Below, in pieces: positions 44,179-56,102 of a stretch of 64,000 bases of DNA (the first letter of the stretch is position 1; each line of letters opens with the position of its first letter). The stretch comes from Campanula takesimana (lineage: Eukaryota; Streptophyta; Magnoliopsida; Asterales; Campanulaceae), in assembly GCA_026119855.1 (NCBI GenBank), contig JAOWBW010001442.1:1-64000 (forward strand). Reading direction: 5' to 3'. The notes beneath the pieces were generated by a model, which ran no database searches, had not been told where the DNA came from, and was given only the letters and a program-made list of their open reading frames with translations. The translations under genes and the position numbers were made by a program.

Positions 44179-44300
44179 TATAAAGAGATTAGTTAAAAAA
44201 ATTGGTAAAAAAAATAAATTGGAGACAGTTTTTTTCAAAAAAGACATTCATTTTGGGGGAAAAAATCTTGAAAATGGACATTCATTTAGGGATACGAGGC

Positions 44301-45583
44301 AATAGTAAATCTTTAGCTCAGTATACATCTTTATTTTTCATACTATTCTATGTGGAAGAAAATTCGATAATCCAACAAAAGAGAAACACTCCTGGCACAA
44401 AATCCAATCCCCCTCCCACACATTAAGATCATGCCAAATTTAGAGGCGTGATTTATCCATGACATGTTTCCACTGTATAAGTATATACATTAATTAATAC
44501 ATCACAGTAAATGTCAGTAAACATCAAACATTAAACTTCGACAACGAGACTGAATAATTCACTGAGGGTAAGCCAAAAAGAAATCGATGTATTCCTTTAC
44601 TCTTCACAGTAAAGACAATCTGAATATTAATCACATTTCAGTAAAATATCTTCCATACTTGAACATATATGCAACCACAAAAGAGGGGGAGAAGGGTAGA
44701 CGGCGGAGGAGAGACTGCAACACAACAAACAAAATCCCTTCATTTGAAAAGAAGCAAGTTATAACAATTCATTACTCGTACATGTAACCACAAACGTGAA
44801 TTCATGTGAGATGTTCACAATCACTTGATATCCCTTTGGTCTTAGTTATAACAATACATACATACCACAATTTTCTTTTAACTAATTTTTCCACCTTCAA
44901 GTCATGTTCCAAACAGAAACTACAAATCAAAACTCAGTCTATAAGGGAAAACATAACTGCTAACTGCCTCAATGTTTTCAGCCATAGGTTACTCAATCCA
45001 AAAACAAGGACATGTATTCAATATTGCAAGCGTATAAATCAAATTCCTTAATCATATCAAGCCAATACAATACACCATGAGTAAGCTTCCCAATTACAGT
45101 TAAAAAAAAAAAAAATCATTACATAAATCAGGAAAACAGCAAACAAATGGGCAACGAGGATGCCCGAATGTGTTGACAAGACGAAAAGTGAATATTTTGG
45201 CATAGAAGAATTGGTTTTAGCCTAAATTCAATCGGGAGTGACAATATGGCACAATATGTAGGAGTAGGAGAATTAGCAGCAGGGTACAAATTAGAATATC
45301 TAAAGAACAATTCAATCACCAATAGAACAATTCTGTGAAAATGTAAATAAGCATAAGAATAAAATTTAAACCAAAATTCAAGATCCATATCTATCAGCAT
45401 TTAACCAAAAGAAATAGAAATTCCAATATCAGAAACACTAGTTTCAATAATTAAACACTTTTGTTCAACCCTCTCAAACAAAAACAGTACCATAAACTAG
45501 AATTCTAAAACAAAAAGAAAACTGGAAGAACGATAGATAGTACCAATATAAGATGGGCCCGATTGGATTGACAGAAAAGTGAA
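44301..45583. other. RPL26 3' flank, nothing else recognised
   Basis: AT-rich. The bases next to 45584 are the 3' UTR of the ribosomal gene on the minus strand. ORFs 44587-44787, 44806-45051 and 45128-45400 show no domain and are not called. Confidence 0.5.
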
Positions 45584-46024
45584 TCAATCAACGTTCTGCA
45601 TAATGTCTTCGGTGGTGAACTTGGTGCCCTTGTCCTTATCGGCGGCGGCGCGTCCCTTGGCCTTGCGTTCCAGCAGCGATTTCCTGTCCTTGTCAAGGCG
45701 GAGCTTGGTGATAACAACCTTGGACGGGTTGATCCCGACATTGACGGTGGATCCATTAACCTTCTCCCTGGTGATGCGCTCGATGTGGATGACCCATTTG
45801 CGACGGTAAACCTGGACGACCTTACCTTCACGGCCCTTGTAGGTGCCGCGAACAACCTGAACTTCATCGTCCTTGCGGACGGGCATTGACCGGACGTTAT
45901 GCTTGGTACGGAGGTCACCGGAAAGGGCAGCGCTCATAAGAACGCGACGGACGCTTGACGGCGCCGAGAAATGGGCTTTCCTGTTCTTCCGGCGGGAGCT
46001 GGTAACTCTTGGATTGTACTTCAT
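45584..46024 (-). CDS. RPL26: 60S ribosomal protein L26 (uL24)
   Basis: Component of the large cytosolic ribosomal subunit, near the peptide exit tunnel. 146 residues in a single exon, the normal plant length. Starts MKYNPRVTSSRRKNRKAHF, with a conserved basic N-terminus, RRVLMSAALS, a KOW motif (DEVQVVRGTYKGREGKVVQV), and a Lys/Arg-rich C-terminal tail ending EDIMQNVD. ATG at 46024. No disabling change. The GC-rich codon use stands out from the AT-rich surroundings, as in highly expressed genes. Regulatory motifs lie just upstream. Confidence 0.97.
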   Translation of the reverse strand: MKYNPRVTSSRRKNRKAHFSAPSSVRRVLMSAALSGDLRTKHNVRSMPVRKDDEVQVVRGTYKGREGKVVQVYRRKWVIHIERITREKVNGSTVNVGINPSKVVITKLRLDKDRKSLLERKAKGRAAADKDKGTKFTTEDIMQNVD

Positions 46025-46079
46025 CTTTGGGGTTGGTTTCTCTCTCCTCTCCGCTGCTCTTCAACAACGATGACTGCTG

Positions 46080-46166
46080 AAACCCTAGGGTTTTGGTTTA
46101 TTTATCAAGGATAGGCTCTGTTTCGAGCTGGGCCTGATGAAGCCCGCTTAGTCTAACTAATGGGCC
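46080..46166 (-). promoter_or_regulatory. Telo-box and site II (GGGCC) motifs of RPL26
   Basis: AAACCCTAGGGTTT at 46080-46093 is a palindromic telo-box. TGGGCC occurs at 46129-46134 and 46161-46166, the site II elements that pair with telo-boxes in plant ribosomal protein promoters. They lie 56-142 bases before the ATG. Confidence 0.8.
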
Positions 46167-46185
46167 TGTGGCCTGTGTTTATATA

Positions 46186-46480
46186 CTCCCTCCCTCCGTC
46201 TCACTCGAAATATAATTTTAACTCCTAACACTATATAACACTAACACAGAAATAAAGGAATACTAATCTTTTATTATAAAAAATCATTTAAAAATTAAGT
46301 ATTGTGAGTATAAAGGAGAGAAAAAAATTATTAGAGAATAATATATGAAAAGTTGATGTAGTAAAATAAGTGGGTCCCATTAATAAAAAAAGTAAGAAAA
46401 ACTTGTCATTTTGAGACACCTATTTCAAGTGGGACACCTAAAATAACAAAACGTGTTATTTCAAGTGGGACGGAAGGAGT
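46186..46480. mobile_element. Stowaway-like MITE in RPL26 upstream region
   Basis: Begins CTCCCTCCCTCCGTCTCACT after TA. Ends TTTCAAGTGGGACGGAAGGAG before a TA-containing junction. A second MITE end (CTCCCTCCATCTCGG) starts at 46484 without a visible partner. Confidence 0.7.
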
Positions 46481-46499
46481 TATACTCCCTCCATCTCGG

Positions 46500-46774
46500 T
46501 AGAAGCTTCACTATTTTGGGGGGCAAATAGCACATTAGTGCCCCAAAGTTTCACACGAATTGCAATGTAAGTCCCAACGTATCATTTTTGGCAATTTAGT
46601 TCATCATGTTTACAATTCGTGGCGAGATGGGGCAATTTTGGATGACCTTAAAAAAATGAATGAAATTTAACAAAATGGATTTAAAAAAAAAAAAAAAAAA
46701 ACTTAACGATCTTCTTTAAATCTTTCACTATTTCACCCCTAAAGTTCAATAAAAAAAAAAAATTGCCCCATTTT
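46500..46774. other. Repeat-like sequence left of copia element
   Basis: Contains GGGGGCAAATAGCACATTAGTGCCCC, similar in style to a MULE-like end, and A-runs. No complete element or gene is defined. Confidence 0.35.
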
Positions 46775-46779
46775 GGTTA

Positions 46780-47255
46780 TGTTGGAGCAATTTTAATCCC
46801 TGAATGCCACACTCACTTTAGAATAGGATTGAGGAAGAGATGAAGCGGAAGCGATAAAATATATACCTGTTGAATCTATGGATGATGTAGGGAGAAATAA
46901 GATAAAGAATAAGAAGTAGGGAATGAAGATCTTCTAAGTAATAGTGACTTCTTAATCTCTCAAGTACTTCAATAATGTGAAGAGAATTTAGGAGAAATAA
47001 CAAGAATGAATAGTTGTTTCTAGGCTTGATGGAAGGGCCTTTAAATAAGAAACATTGTGTCACTTCACCTAGGGACTACACCCTTTCAAGAAGCTTAGTG
47101 ATATTATATTACCCTTTTGCCCATCACAATTAGGTAATTATATATCCAGGAATTCTACACATTTTATTATCAACTATACTTTATAAACTAACATTATAAT
47201 CATAATTTTTTAAATGGAAGTCTAAATTACTTGTGTTGCAAGCCATGTCCTTACA
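46780..47255 (-). repeat. Copia 3' LTR
   Basis: Direct repeat of 52525-53000, with TG...CA ends, next to the polypurine tract. Confidence 0.93.
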
Positions 47256-47269
47256 ATCTCCCACTTGGG

Positions 47270-50200
47270 TTGCAAAACAAAGTCCTTCCTTTAAATCATG
47301 AATATAACACAAATGACAACCCTAATGTGCGCACTTTATTGTCATTTATAGCAATCTCGTCCATTAGCCATACAAGTATAGGACTAAAGGGGCAGTCGTT
47401 GTAATTGATTCGCAACTAAACTCACAATAATCACGTATACAAATCTAACTAAATGACATAGATCAAAAGTATAGATGTATAGCATGGAATCATAATGAAT
47501 ATATACATATTCTTCCAACTAGTCCAACTTAACCAAATGAGATCAAAACTTTAAATAATAGAACAATTAATGAAAGAACAACACAAACTCCCACTATACT
47601 AAATGTTATCAAAAGTTGTTACACCCATATGAGCAACATGCTCGTGAAACACTGAAGATGATAACTCTTTCATAAATGGATCCTCTAAATAGAGTTTGTT
47701 TCTATAAGTTGTATCCCTTTCGTTCATGTTGTACTCTTTTCTTTATAACAAGATAATTAATGTCTAAATCCATAAACTCTTGTTAGAGTACAGAACTGCT
47801 ACCTGATAGTCATTTCTTAATTGGTCTTTCGACACTTGTTTTGACAAATTACAGTCCATTAAAACATATGCAGCCATATATTTAACTAATGTCGGAATAC
47901 CTAATGATCTCAAGATGATCTGACTTCAAAACATAGGCATGTAGTTCTTTAGTGTTTTGTAAATACTTCTATCATTCTTTTGGCTGCTACTTAATGTTCT
48001 TTCCGGATTGCTTTGGTATTGACCAAGCATCCCAACATTAAATGTAAGATATACATACACATTAAGCTTCCTACTGCTGATGTAAAGAGGGAATTTTCCA
48101 TATACTTAGATTCAAAATTTACTTTTAGGACGCTGTTTGAGACTAAGAATGTCTCCTTTAAAATTAGGGGTGTCATGTGGTTTACATTTTTGCATGTTAA
48201 ACCTTTTGTAATACCTTTCCATATGGCCTTTTGTGATAATCCTAAAACATCTCGTGAGTGATCACGATGAATTTGGATTCTTAATACAAAGATGCCTTAT
48301 CAAGATATTTCATTTCAAATAAGAAATTTCGTAGTTTCCTTAATAAGGTTCATATCATTACTAGCAACCAAAATCATCATCCATATATAAGACCAAAATT
48401 ATAAATTTACTCCTACTGAACTTATGGTATACACAACAAAATTATAAATTTACTCCCACTGAACTTATGGTATACACAATATTAATCAAGATTCTTTTCA
48501 AAACCAAAATAAAAATAACTTGATTAAGTACCATTGATGAGAAACTTGCTTGAGTCCACAAATGGATTTCTTTAAATTCACAAACTAATTGCTTAGTTTG
48601 ATCCAAATCAACCATATATTCCTCAATGTCTCCATTAAGGAAAGTTGTCTTTATATCCATTTGATAAACTTCAAGATCATAATATGTTATATATGTCATA
48701 ATGATCTAAAAGTGTTTTTAGAAGATACCGAAAAAATGCTTTCTTTATAATTAATATCTTCCTTTTGAGTCAAATCTTTAACAATTAGATGGGCTTTATA
48801 TCTTTCCATATTACCTTGTGAATCCTTTTGGTCATAAAGATTAATTTAATCCCAATAGGTTTCACATCTTTAGGTAATGGGACAAGATCCCAAACGTTGT
48901 TATCCTTATAGATTTTAACCCTTCATTTATGACATTAATTTACTATATGAGAATTAGAACTATTAATGGTTTCATGGAAAATGAGAGACTCATCTCCCAC
49001 TAAACCTAAGTGTCCTTTATTCTCGGCAATATACACTTCATAATTATCCGGATTTGCACTTTCTTCTTACTCTATTGGATCTTCCAAAGGGCACCGGTTC
49101 TATCTTATTTTGAGGTTGTTGAATTTCCTTCTTATGATCAATATTTCCATGTTGTTCAATATTTATAGGGAAATAATATTTATTTTGAATTGTATGTTCT
49201 TCTTGAATGTCAAGTTCAAAACTTGATATCCAATTGGAACTATGGGAAGTGGTATATAAATGGATTCCATACAAATGAATTCCTCTTCCTTTTCAAATTC
49301 AAAATATTACTCCAAATTCTCCCACTAAATTCAACATCCTTAAAAGAACCTAGCATTTCTCGTTTTTCAAAACGTTCTAACTTTCGGGTTGTAAAATTTA
49401 TATATCCCCTAGTTCTCTCGGCTTACCCCATGAATAACTACTAATAATCTTACGTCTAACTTGCCCTTAGTAGACTTATAAAGTCTATCCTTATGCTAGA
49501 CAACCCCATAAATGAATATGATTTAAGGACGAATAAGGAATGCGTCCTTAAATCATTAAGGGTTTATATTAGTAGCCTTAGAGGGAGCTTTAATGAGAAT
49601 AAAGGTTGCGGCTTTAACGTATCGCCCATAATGAGTGAGGTAAGAGAAGTATAAAACATACTTATTACCATATCCTTAAGGATTTCAATATGTCTCTATT
49701 ACAATATTCATGCTAGGCGTACCCGGCTCAATGTAGAGAGAGATAATCCCACACTCTTTCAAAATAGCGAGTAAAAAGGGCCTAGACGTTGTTCCTTTTA
49801 ACAATCATTCCAAAGATGTATACACCATCATGAATGACCCTAATGTTCTTAATAGTCTTCAAAGTTGATTTCCAACTTTGTCTTTATAAGACTTTTACAA
49901 CGTCCAAACTCAATATTTTATGAAGCAAATAAATGTATTCAAACTAAGAGTTAGTCATTTTGAACATAATAACTATTGTTGACCTTTTCTATGAAGGAAT
50001 AATTAATGGCCTACAAATATTCGAATGCATTAGTTCATTGAGACAGTTGATGCTCTCGAGAATACTATAATGTTTGTAAATTTACTTTAAGGCATTTAAT
50101 GCAAAAGTATTTTCCAAATTATCAAGTTTGTTTAAGATTTTCCTTTAACATAAGTTTATCAATTTTCCTCTTGGAAATATGACCCAAATGCCTATGCTTT

Positions 50201-50600
50201 AATAAAATATAAACTTTACTTGATAGCTTTTGCTTTCTAGTTTTGGTTTCATTATTTAAGAGACACATTTATTATTTGAATAATGTCAAGTAAATAATGA
50301 ACACTTGACAAAGTACTAGTACCAACAACTTTGGAATTTAAAATAAAAATCACATTTATAAAAGATGAACAAAATAACCTTTTTTGTTCAATAGTGTGAT
50401 AATATCAAATTCCGTCTAAATGATGGTACAACAAATGTATTATTTATACAAATAACACTAAGCACTTTAACAATAACCAAAAATTCCCGATGCCTTTCAC
50501 TTCAACCGGATCCCGGGTTCCATATAGATGAATCCTTCATCTTCTCTAGGACTTCAGTATTTCAGGCAATCCTACATAGACATTCATTATATGAGTTGTT
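47270..50600 (-). pseudogene. Decayed copia pol
   Basis: Only scraps are readable. Near 47991-48120: NSLFTSAVGSLMCMYILHL, which is the RT end motif. At 48442-48699: VYQMDIKTTFLNGDIEE, the RT segment normally preceding the catalytic site. Near 50560-50600: a THIMNVYVG remnant of the protease with the catalytic DSG lost. At 49044-49274 a basic linker (FGRSNRVRRKC). Stops and indels occur throughout. Confidence 0.8.
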
Positions 50601-50617
50601 GTAACATAATTCAACCA

Positions 50618-51150
50618 CTATGTATATGTAGGAAATGAAACTAAATTATCACAAATAATTCCAAATGACATACCTTTCTTAGCACGCCAAGCGTGATACT
50701 TAGGGCAGTCGTACTTCATGTGAGTGAGGTCCTTGCAAAAGAAGCATTCCTCTTTATGATCATGAGATGATCCCTTAAGCTTCTTTTTACTTGCAACCGC
50801 AATGTCCTTCCCTTTTCTCTTTGTCCCATGAGAAGAGGTAGATGCCAAACATCCCTCAATCATATCAAGGAATGTTTTAGCGTCAACGTCCTTGGAGACA
50901 CCGTCCAAAATGGTCTCCGGGATAACTATATTCATGATCATTAGGCTCACGCGGTTGGAGCGTTCCCACTTCTCATTATTTAAGCAATCTTCTTGAGTGC
51001 TTATATCAGAAAGAGGAAGAGGAAACGGTTCCCTTAATGCGTGATCTATGTCCATATAGCCTAAGATCATCATCAATTTATTTTTCCAAGTTTTAAAATT
51101 AGTCCCGTTAAGCATCAGTAAAGTACTCATAGCAGTAATCACGGATGAAG
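50618..51150 (-). pseudogene. Copia gag, truncated
   Basis: MSTLLMLNGTNFKTWKNKLM begins the capsid part near 51133. It is shortened in the middle (AKTFLDMIEG joins directly to a Lys-rich region) and keeps a CCHC knuckle CFFCKDLTHMKYDC followed by PKYHAWRAKKG. The ORF runs to 50618, past the usual gag end. Shorter than family gags, so an internal deletion is likely. Confidence 0.8.
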
Positions 51151-51334
51151 CAATAAGTAAATCTGTTGGGTTTTGAGAACAAAAAAAGAATGAAAACAAA
51201 AACATGAATAAGAAACTACAAAATGAAAAATGATTAATTATATCAACGAAATCCATCAATAAGACAATCAACATGACATCAAAACTAATCTTTGGATTGC
51301 GAGTTGACTCATAAATGATTGCCTTAGGTAACAA

Positions 51335-52524
51335 GTAATTTGAACTTATATTTTAATAAATACTTAATCTTCATTTGGGCCGACATAAGTACCTAAGAAA
51401 ATATCCTAATGTTCATTTTATTTGTTACCACATGAATGCCTAAGTTTAGTCAAATGTCAAGATCTTCTTTGGAAAATTCAAGTCATTCACATATTAACTT
51501 AAACATCCAACACTTTACAATTTAAGGGTTTAAATAACGTAAATCACTTAGGAGACAATATTATTTAAATAATGAATAAAATTATCAAAGCATATAACTA
51601 ATCATAACTTTTTAGGTTTGAAATAATGTAGGTTTTGTTCCAAGGGAAAAACAAAATAGTGCAAAACTTAGAAAAGTCCAAAACCTGTGAACAGTAACTG
51701 CTCGGCCGAGTCTTATGAAGTGCTCGGCCGAGCACCTTAATCAGAATGTTTTGGTCAATTTGTCACATTATGCTCGGCCGCTCTAAACAAAACGCTCGAC
51801 CGAGCTGCTCGGCTGAGTCATATGATGTGCTCGGTCGAGCACCTTAATCAGAAACAAATGCCTTATTTGACATACAATGCTCGACCGTGCAAAACCAAAT
51901 GCTCGGCCGCGCAAGTCTTGGTCCGACCGGGGATAACCAAAGACCCGACCGGGTATTCAAGAGAACCGGACCGAACTAGACCAAAGGTCCGACCGGTTTA
52001 TGCCATTTTTGGCGCCTGTTCATGTGAACGGCCGAGCAAATCCAAAGACTCGGCCGAGCAGTTCACGCCTTTTCATATGCTCGGCCGAGCAAAACAAATG
52101 ACTCGGGCGAGCACCCCATTTTCTGCACTTTCTGAATTTGTTTAATTTATTCCCAAAAGGCCATGAATTGCAAGTAGATCCACATGGTATGTACTTAAAA
52201 CATAAAACCATGTTATTTAGGGATAATCTTGCCTTAAAATTAATGGAATCAAGTGAGTAGATCCACATGGTATGCACGAAAACATAAAACCATGTTATGA
52301 AGGGATAGTCACACTTGAACCATTTAGTTTTAATGAACAAAACTTTCAAACCTTTTCTGAATTTTAGATGATGATTATCAGTGCTCTATGAACGAATTAG
52401 AGTCCCTAATCAACATCAAAACTTAATGATTTAACAGGGAAAATGAATCAAAATTGAAAGTATACACTTTCCAAAAAAAAGAACTCAAATTTAAACTAAA
52501 GATGAGCGGGGCTCTGATACCAAT
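51335..52524 (-). other. Copia leader with CTCGGCCGAG palindrome cluster
   Basis: Non-coding leader between the primer site and gag. 51698-52115 holds about a dozen copies or near copies of (G)CTCGGCCGAG(C), at irregular spacing, with related GACCGG words. 52170-52310 has a repeated ATCCACATGGTATG / AACATAAAACCATGTTAT pair. Confidence 0.75.
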
Positions 52525-53000
52525 TGTTGGAACAATTTTAATCCCTGAATGCCACACTCACTTTAGAATAGGATTGAGGAAGAGATGAAGCAGAAGCGAT
52601 AAAATATATACCTGTTGAATCCATGGATGATGTAGGGAGAAATAAGATAAAGAAGAAGAAGTAGGGAATGAAGATCTTCTAAGTAATAGTGACTTCTTAA
52701 TCTCTCAAGTACTTCAATAATGTGAAGAGAATTTAGGAGAAATAACAAGAATGAATAGTTGTTTCTAGGCTTGATGGAAGGGCCTTTAAATAGGAAACAA
52801 TGTGTCACTTCACCTAGGGACTACACCCTTTCAAGAAGCTTAGTGATATTATATTACCCTTTTGCCCATCACAATTAGGTAATTATATATCCAGGAATTC
52901 TACACATTTTATTATCAACTATACTTTATAAACTAACATTATAATCATAATTTTCTAAATGGAAGTCTAAATGACTTGTGTTGTAAGCCATGTCCTTACA
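52525..53000 (-). repeat. Copia 5' LTR
   Basis: Partner of 46780-47255. Its outer end abuts the GGTTA duplication. Confidence 0.93.
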
Positions 53001-53006
53001 GGTTAT

Positions 53007-53292
53007 GGATGGCCAAAATCGGTTCCGGTTCGGCATATATGTGACCCTGAACCGGCCCGTGCTTACCCCGGTTCCGGTTGGCACAATCCGATTCCGGTCC
53101 CCCCCCCTTTAAAATTATTGAAAAACAAGGGATTTTTGGTCCGGTTCCGGTCCGGTTCACCATTTATGTGAACCTTAACCGGCCCGGATGTATGGCGTTT
53201 CCGGTTACTCTGGTTCTGGTTTATTCGCCGGTTTGCTCCGGTTCCGTGCTTTTCCGATCCGATTTTCCAGTTCCGGTCCCGTTTGGCCAGGT
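53007..53292. mobile_element. GGTTCCGG family 2 element
   Basis: Starts GGATGGCCAAAATCGGTTCCG and ends CCGTTTGGCCAGG. Shares GTGACCCTGAACCGGCCCG and the AAAATTATTGAAAAACAAGG segment with 41230-41497. ORFs within are compositional. Confidence 0.7.
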
Positions 53293-53820
53293 GTGATTTT
53301 GGTAAACTCACGACAAGCAAAAGAAGAAAACATAAAGCATTAATAAATAATAAACTAACACATCACCACCTCCCCCCCCCTTCACCACTATTGCCTTCAA
53401 AATCAAAAGGCCAAGTATTATCATCCCAACAACAGTCTCAATATTTAATCAAATATGCCAAAAGAATACTTAATTTAAAAAATTCAATAAAATCTGTATA
53501 TTTATATTTCAAAATCAACTCACACATCGCAAATCTGGAATTGTCTGAATATGAAAAGATACGAGGCTAGATCTGGATTATTTCAGGGGATGAAGAGAGA
53601 GACAAGGGTGAAAAAACGGCGTTTGCTAGAGAGAAGGGGAAAGCAGCGGCGTCACTGCGGCAGGGGAGGAGGGTTATTCTTCCTTTAATCGGTGAGACGG
53701 TGACTGGGCTAGGGGGCGACGGTGGTGGCTGGGTTAGTAGGTGAGGGCGAGGGCGGTAGGGTTGGGTAGTATGATGGATCACGGGGAAGACGGTGTTGGA
53801 GATTGGTTATTTCCCTTATG
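53293..53820. other. Spacer, nothing recognised
   Basis: AT-rich, then a GGCGGCG-rich stretch near 53640-53780 that yields random ORFs. No gene supported. Confidence 0.4.
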
Positions 53821-54045
53821 TTTTTTTTTTTTTCGAAAACAACAACTTCAATTGCATTAATATGAAAATAGACGGCACTCCACAAAGGCCGGAGGCTCAT
53901 CCCAAACATTCATAATAGATCCATTTTTTAACCTACAACAATTACAATCTCGATGTAAATCTTAAAACATACAGATTCCACTCCAAGTAAAACTTCGAAA
54001 CTGTCTCGATTCGGCATTCAAAAAATCCCCTTTGGATAATATTTC
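53821..54045 (-). mobile_element. Possible LINE 3' end with poly-A tail
   Basis: The plus-strand T-run at 53821-53833 followed by CGAAAACAACAACTTCAATTG reads on the minus strand as a sequence ending in poly-A, as in plant LINE 3' ends. A similar T-run with CGAAATCAAAT opens the next fragment at 54076. Confidence 0.45.
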
Positions 54046-54069
54046 CCTTATGTTTTAATTACCACAATT

Positions 54070-54700
54070 AAATTCTTTTTTTCGAAATCAAATATTAGAT
54101 TATATTACGGCACGGAAGTACAAATGTTTGAGTATATCTCCACATATTTCGGAGATTCAACCCATAAAATGAACAAAGCGTCAACCGCTATAATGTCATT
54201 TCTAAATACATAATAAAAGTAAAAGTAAAAGTAAAAAGAGAAATGACAAATGATAGTGCCCATGCTTGAAGTCACAATGCCACCAAAGATATTAGTATCC
54301 TTATAAACCCATTGATCACCCAAAGTTTAATTGTGAAGACTATTCTCAATCTTCCACGTTGTAACTCGCTTAACAATGTCCAGGGACGCACAGAAGTCTC
54401 TCCAAGCATAGCTTGAAAACTGCTCTATCTTGGCATTCACATAATCTCCCATCGAGTAATATTTGACGTTGAAAACACAATAATATGAGGCCTCTGGGTT
54501 AGATATAAATGACCAACCAAACTTCCCAGACAAAGAAAGATTGACCAACTGAAGATCACGAAAATGCAATGATGATTTCATTGGTACAGATAGAAAACAA
54601 AATATGAAAATAATAACAATACACAGAAATAATTCAAATCTGAGATTAGATCGAGAGACGGAGAAAGGTTTGAATTTGAAATCCGGGTTCAAAGTAAACT
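54070..54700 (-). mobile_element. L1-type LINE ORF2 C-terminal fragment
   Basis: On the minus strand 54327-54570 reads NVKYYSMGDYVNAK, then SSYAWRDFCASLDIVKR and TTWKI, the conserved region after reverse transcriptase in plant L1 ORF2. A DQWVYK-like remnant follows after a frame change near 54310. Upstream the similarity fades. 5'-truncated and dead. Confidence 0.68.
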
Positions 54701-55454
54701 AATAGATGAAAATTTTAAAAATCAATCCTTCAAACCCTAGGATTTTGAAGTCAAAAACAAAAGTTACAAACTCTCAATCATCCTTAAGAAATGTGAAACT
54801 AAATGCAATAAAAAAACAAATCTAAAATGATACTAATTCCAAATTTTTACATTTATTAATTGATAAATTATCAATTAATAAATGTAAAAACTTGGGATTA
54901 GATTAATTAAACAATACTACAATAGAAGAATTCAACAAGAAAATATGAAAGAGAAGAAGAAGACGAACTGGAAGGCAGAATCACAATTAAATTCTAGTAT
55001 CTGATTTTGAGATATTTTTATTCTTCCGTAAATATAAGCTCTTTAAATAATTATCACTCTTTTAATTACCATAATCACCTGTCAATTGAGCGGGTACAAG
55101 CGGGTTGAGGCGGGTTAGCGGGTTGTGACGAGTCCAACCCGTTACTACCCGTTTAGTTAGCGGGTCAAACGGGTCGGTTAGTCATTCGGGCCGGGCGGGT
55201 ACGGCGTTAAGTCGTCTGTCTCTATTTCTTTCTGTATATCTGTTTCGATTCTCCATTCTCATTTACCCCCAATTTATCCAATAACCTATCTGTCGATCCA
55301 TCAAATTGACCATCCCGAGGATTTTTACCCGAGAAAATCATCGCCGTTTGTTTAGTTTTCCCGAGAAAAATAATCAATTTCGCCTAATTTTCATTCCCGA
55401 TTTAAGAAATACATCATTCTGTCCCAATCTTATCCATTTCTCAGTTCTTATCTA
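54701..55454. other. Spacer with short palindrome and CGGGT repeats
   Basis: 54850-54896 is an inverted repeat around TTATCAATTAATAAATGTAAA. 55085-55205 is rich in GCGGGTT/AACCCG words like other small transposon ends. No gene. Confidence 0.5.
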
Positions 55455-55720
55455 CTCCCTCCGTCCTCATTTACATTACAAAAAAGAGGTTTTGCACAAA
55501 AATTAAGAAAATGATTGTAAAGTTGATGTGTTGTGAGTGTAGATAGTTGAGTGGGAGAGAGAAAGTGGGGTAGAGAATAGTAAGTGTATAGTTGTTGTAA
55601 GTATGACAAGTGGGTCCCACTATTAGAAAAGTAATAAAAACTTTCCTTTTTGGGATTTTGTAAAGTAAATGGGGACACCCAAAATGGCAATTTTTGTAAG
55701 GTAAATAGGCACGGAGGTAG
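55455..55720. mobile_element. Stowaway-like MITE
   Basis: CTCCCTCCGTCCTCATTTAC at the left; complement of the right end reads CTACCTCCGTGCCTATTTAC. TA on both sides. Confidence 0.8.
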
Positions 55721-55884
55721 TATTTGTTTAGTTTTTTTGCCCAGCCTTAGACTTAAAATGTAGTTTAGTACTGCATTATTTTTTTATATTAATGTTAATA
55801 TGTTATCAAAATAGCTGATGGCTTTAGTATGCGTACATAAAAATAGTCTTGTTAAAATTACCAAAATGCCTTTCAACAATAGTA

Positions 55885-56100
55885 CTCCCTCCGTCCCAAA
55901 GGTTCTTACTTTTTTTTTTGGTTTGTCCCAGACTAAAGTTCTTAGTTGCTTTATTACCTAAAATGGACTATGGGACCCACACTAGTCATTCTCACAACAA
56001 AAACTCCCTACCCACTTTATCTCTCCTACTTTCTCTTACATACTTTTTCTTAATCTCCGTGTAAAGTCAAACTAAGAACCTTAGTCCGAGACGGAGGGAG
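55885..56100. mobile_element. Stowaway-like MITE
   Basis: CTCCCTCCGTCCCAAAGGTT at the left; complement of the right end is CTCCCTCCGTCTCGGACTAA. TA on both sides. Confidence 0.82.
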
Positions 56101-56102
56101 TA

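Larger units (their letters stand above)
46780..53000 (-). mobile_element. Ty1/copia element with near-identical LTRs and decayed genes
   Basis: 6221 bp on the minus strand. LTRs 46780-47255 and 52525-53000 (TGTTGG...CTTACA), TSD GGTTA (46775-46779, 53001-53005), initiator tRNA-Met primer site (52511-52522) and polypurine tract AAGTGGGAGAT on the minus strand (47256-47268). The LTRs show about nine mismatches in 476 bp by eye, yet gag and pol carry many stops and frameshifts. It therefore probably moved recently using proteins from other copies. Confidence 0.92.

Noticed and set aside
45505..45918. 137-codon minus ORF overlapping RPL26
   Set aside because: Out-of-frame shadow of the well-supported RPL26 frame, with no family similarity.
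53567..53909. Pro/Arg-rich ORFs near 53.6-53.9 kb
   Set aside because: Low-complexity translation of a GGCGGCG-rich stretch with no start context or similarity.
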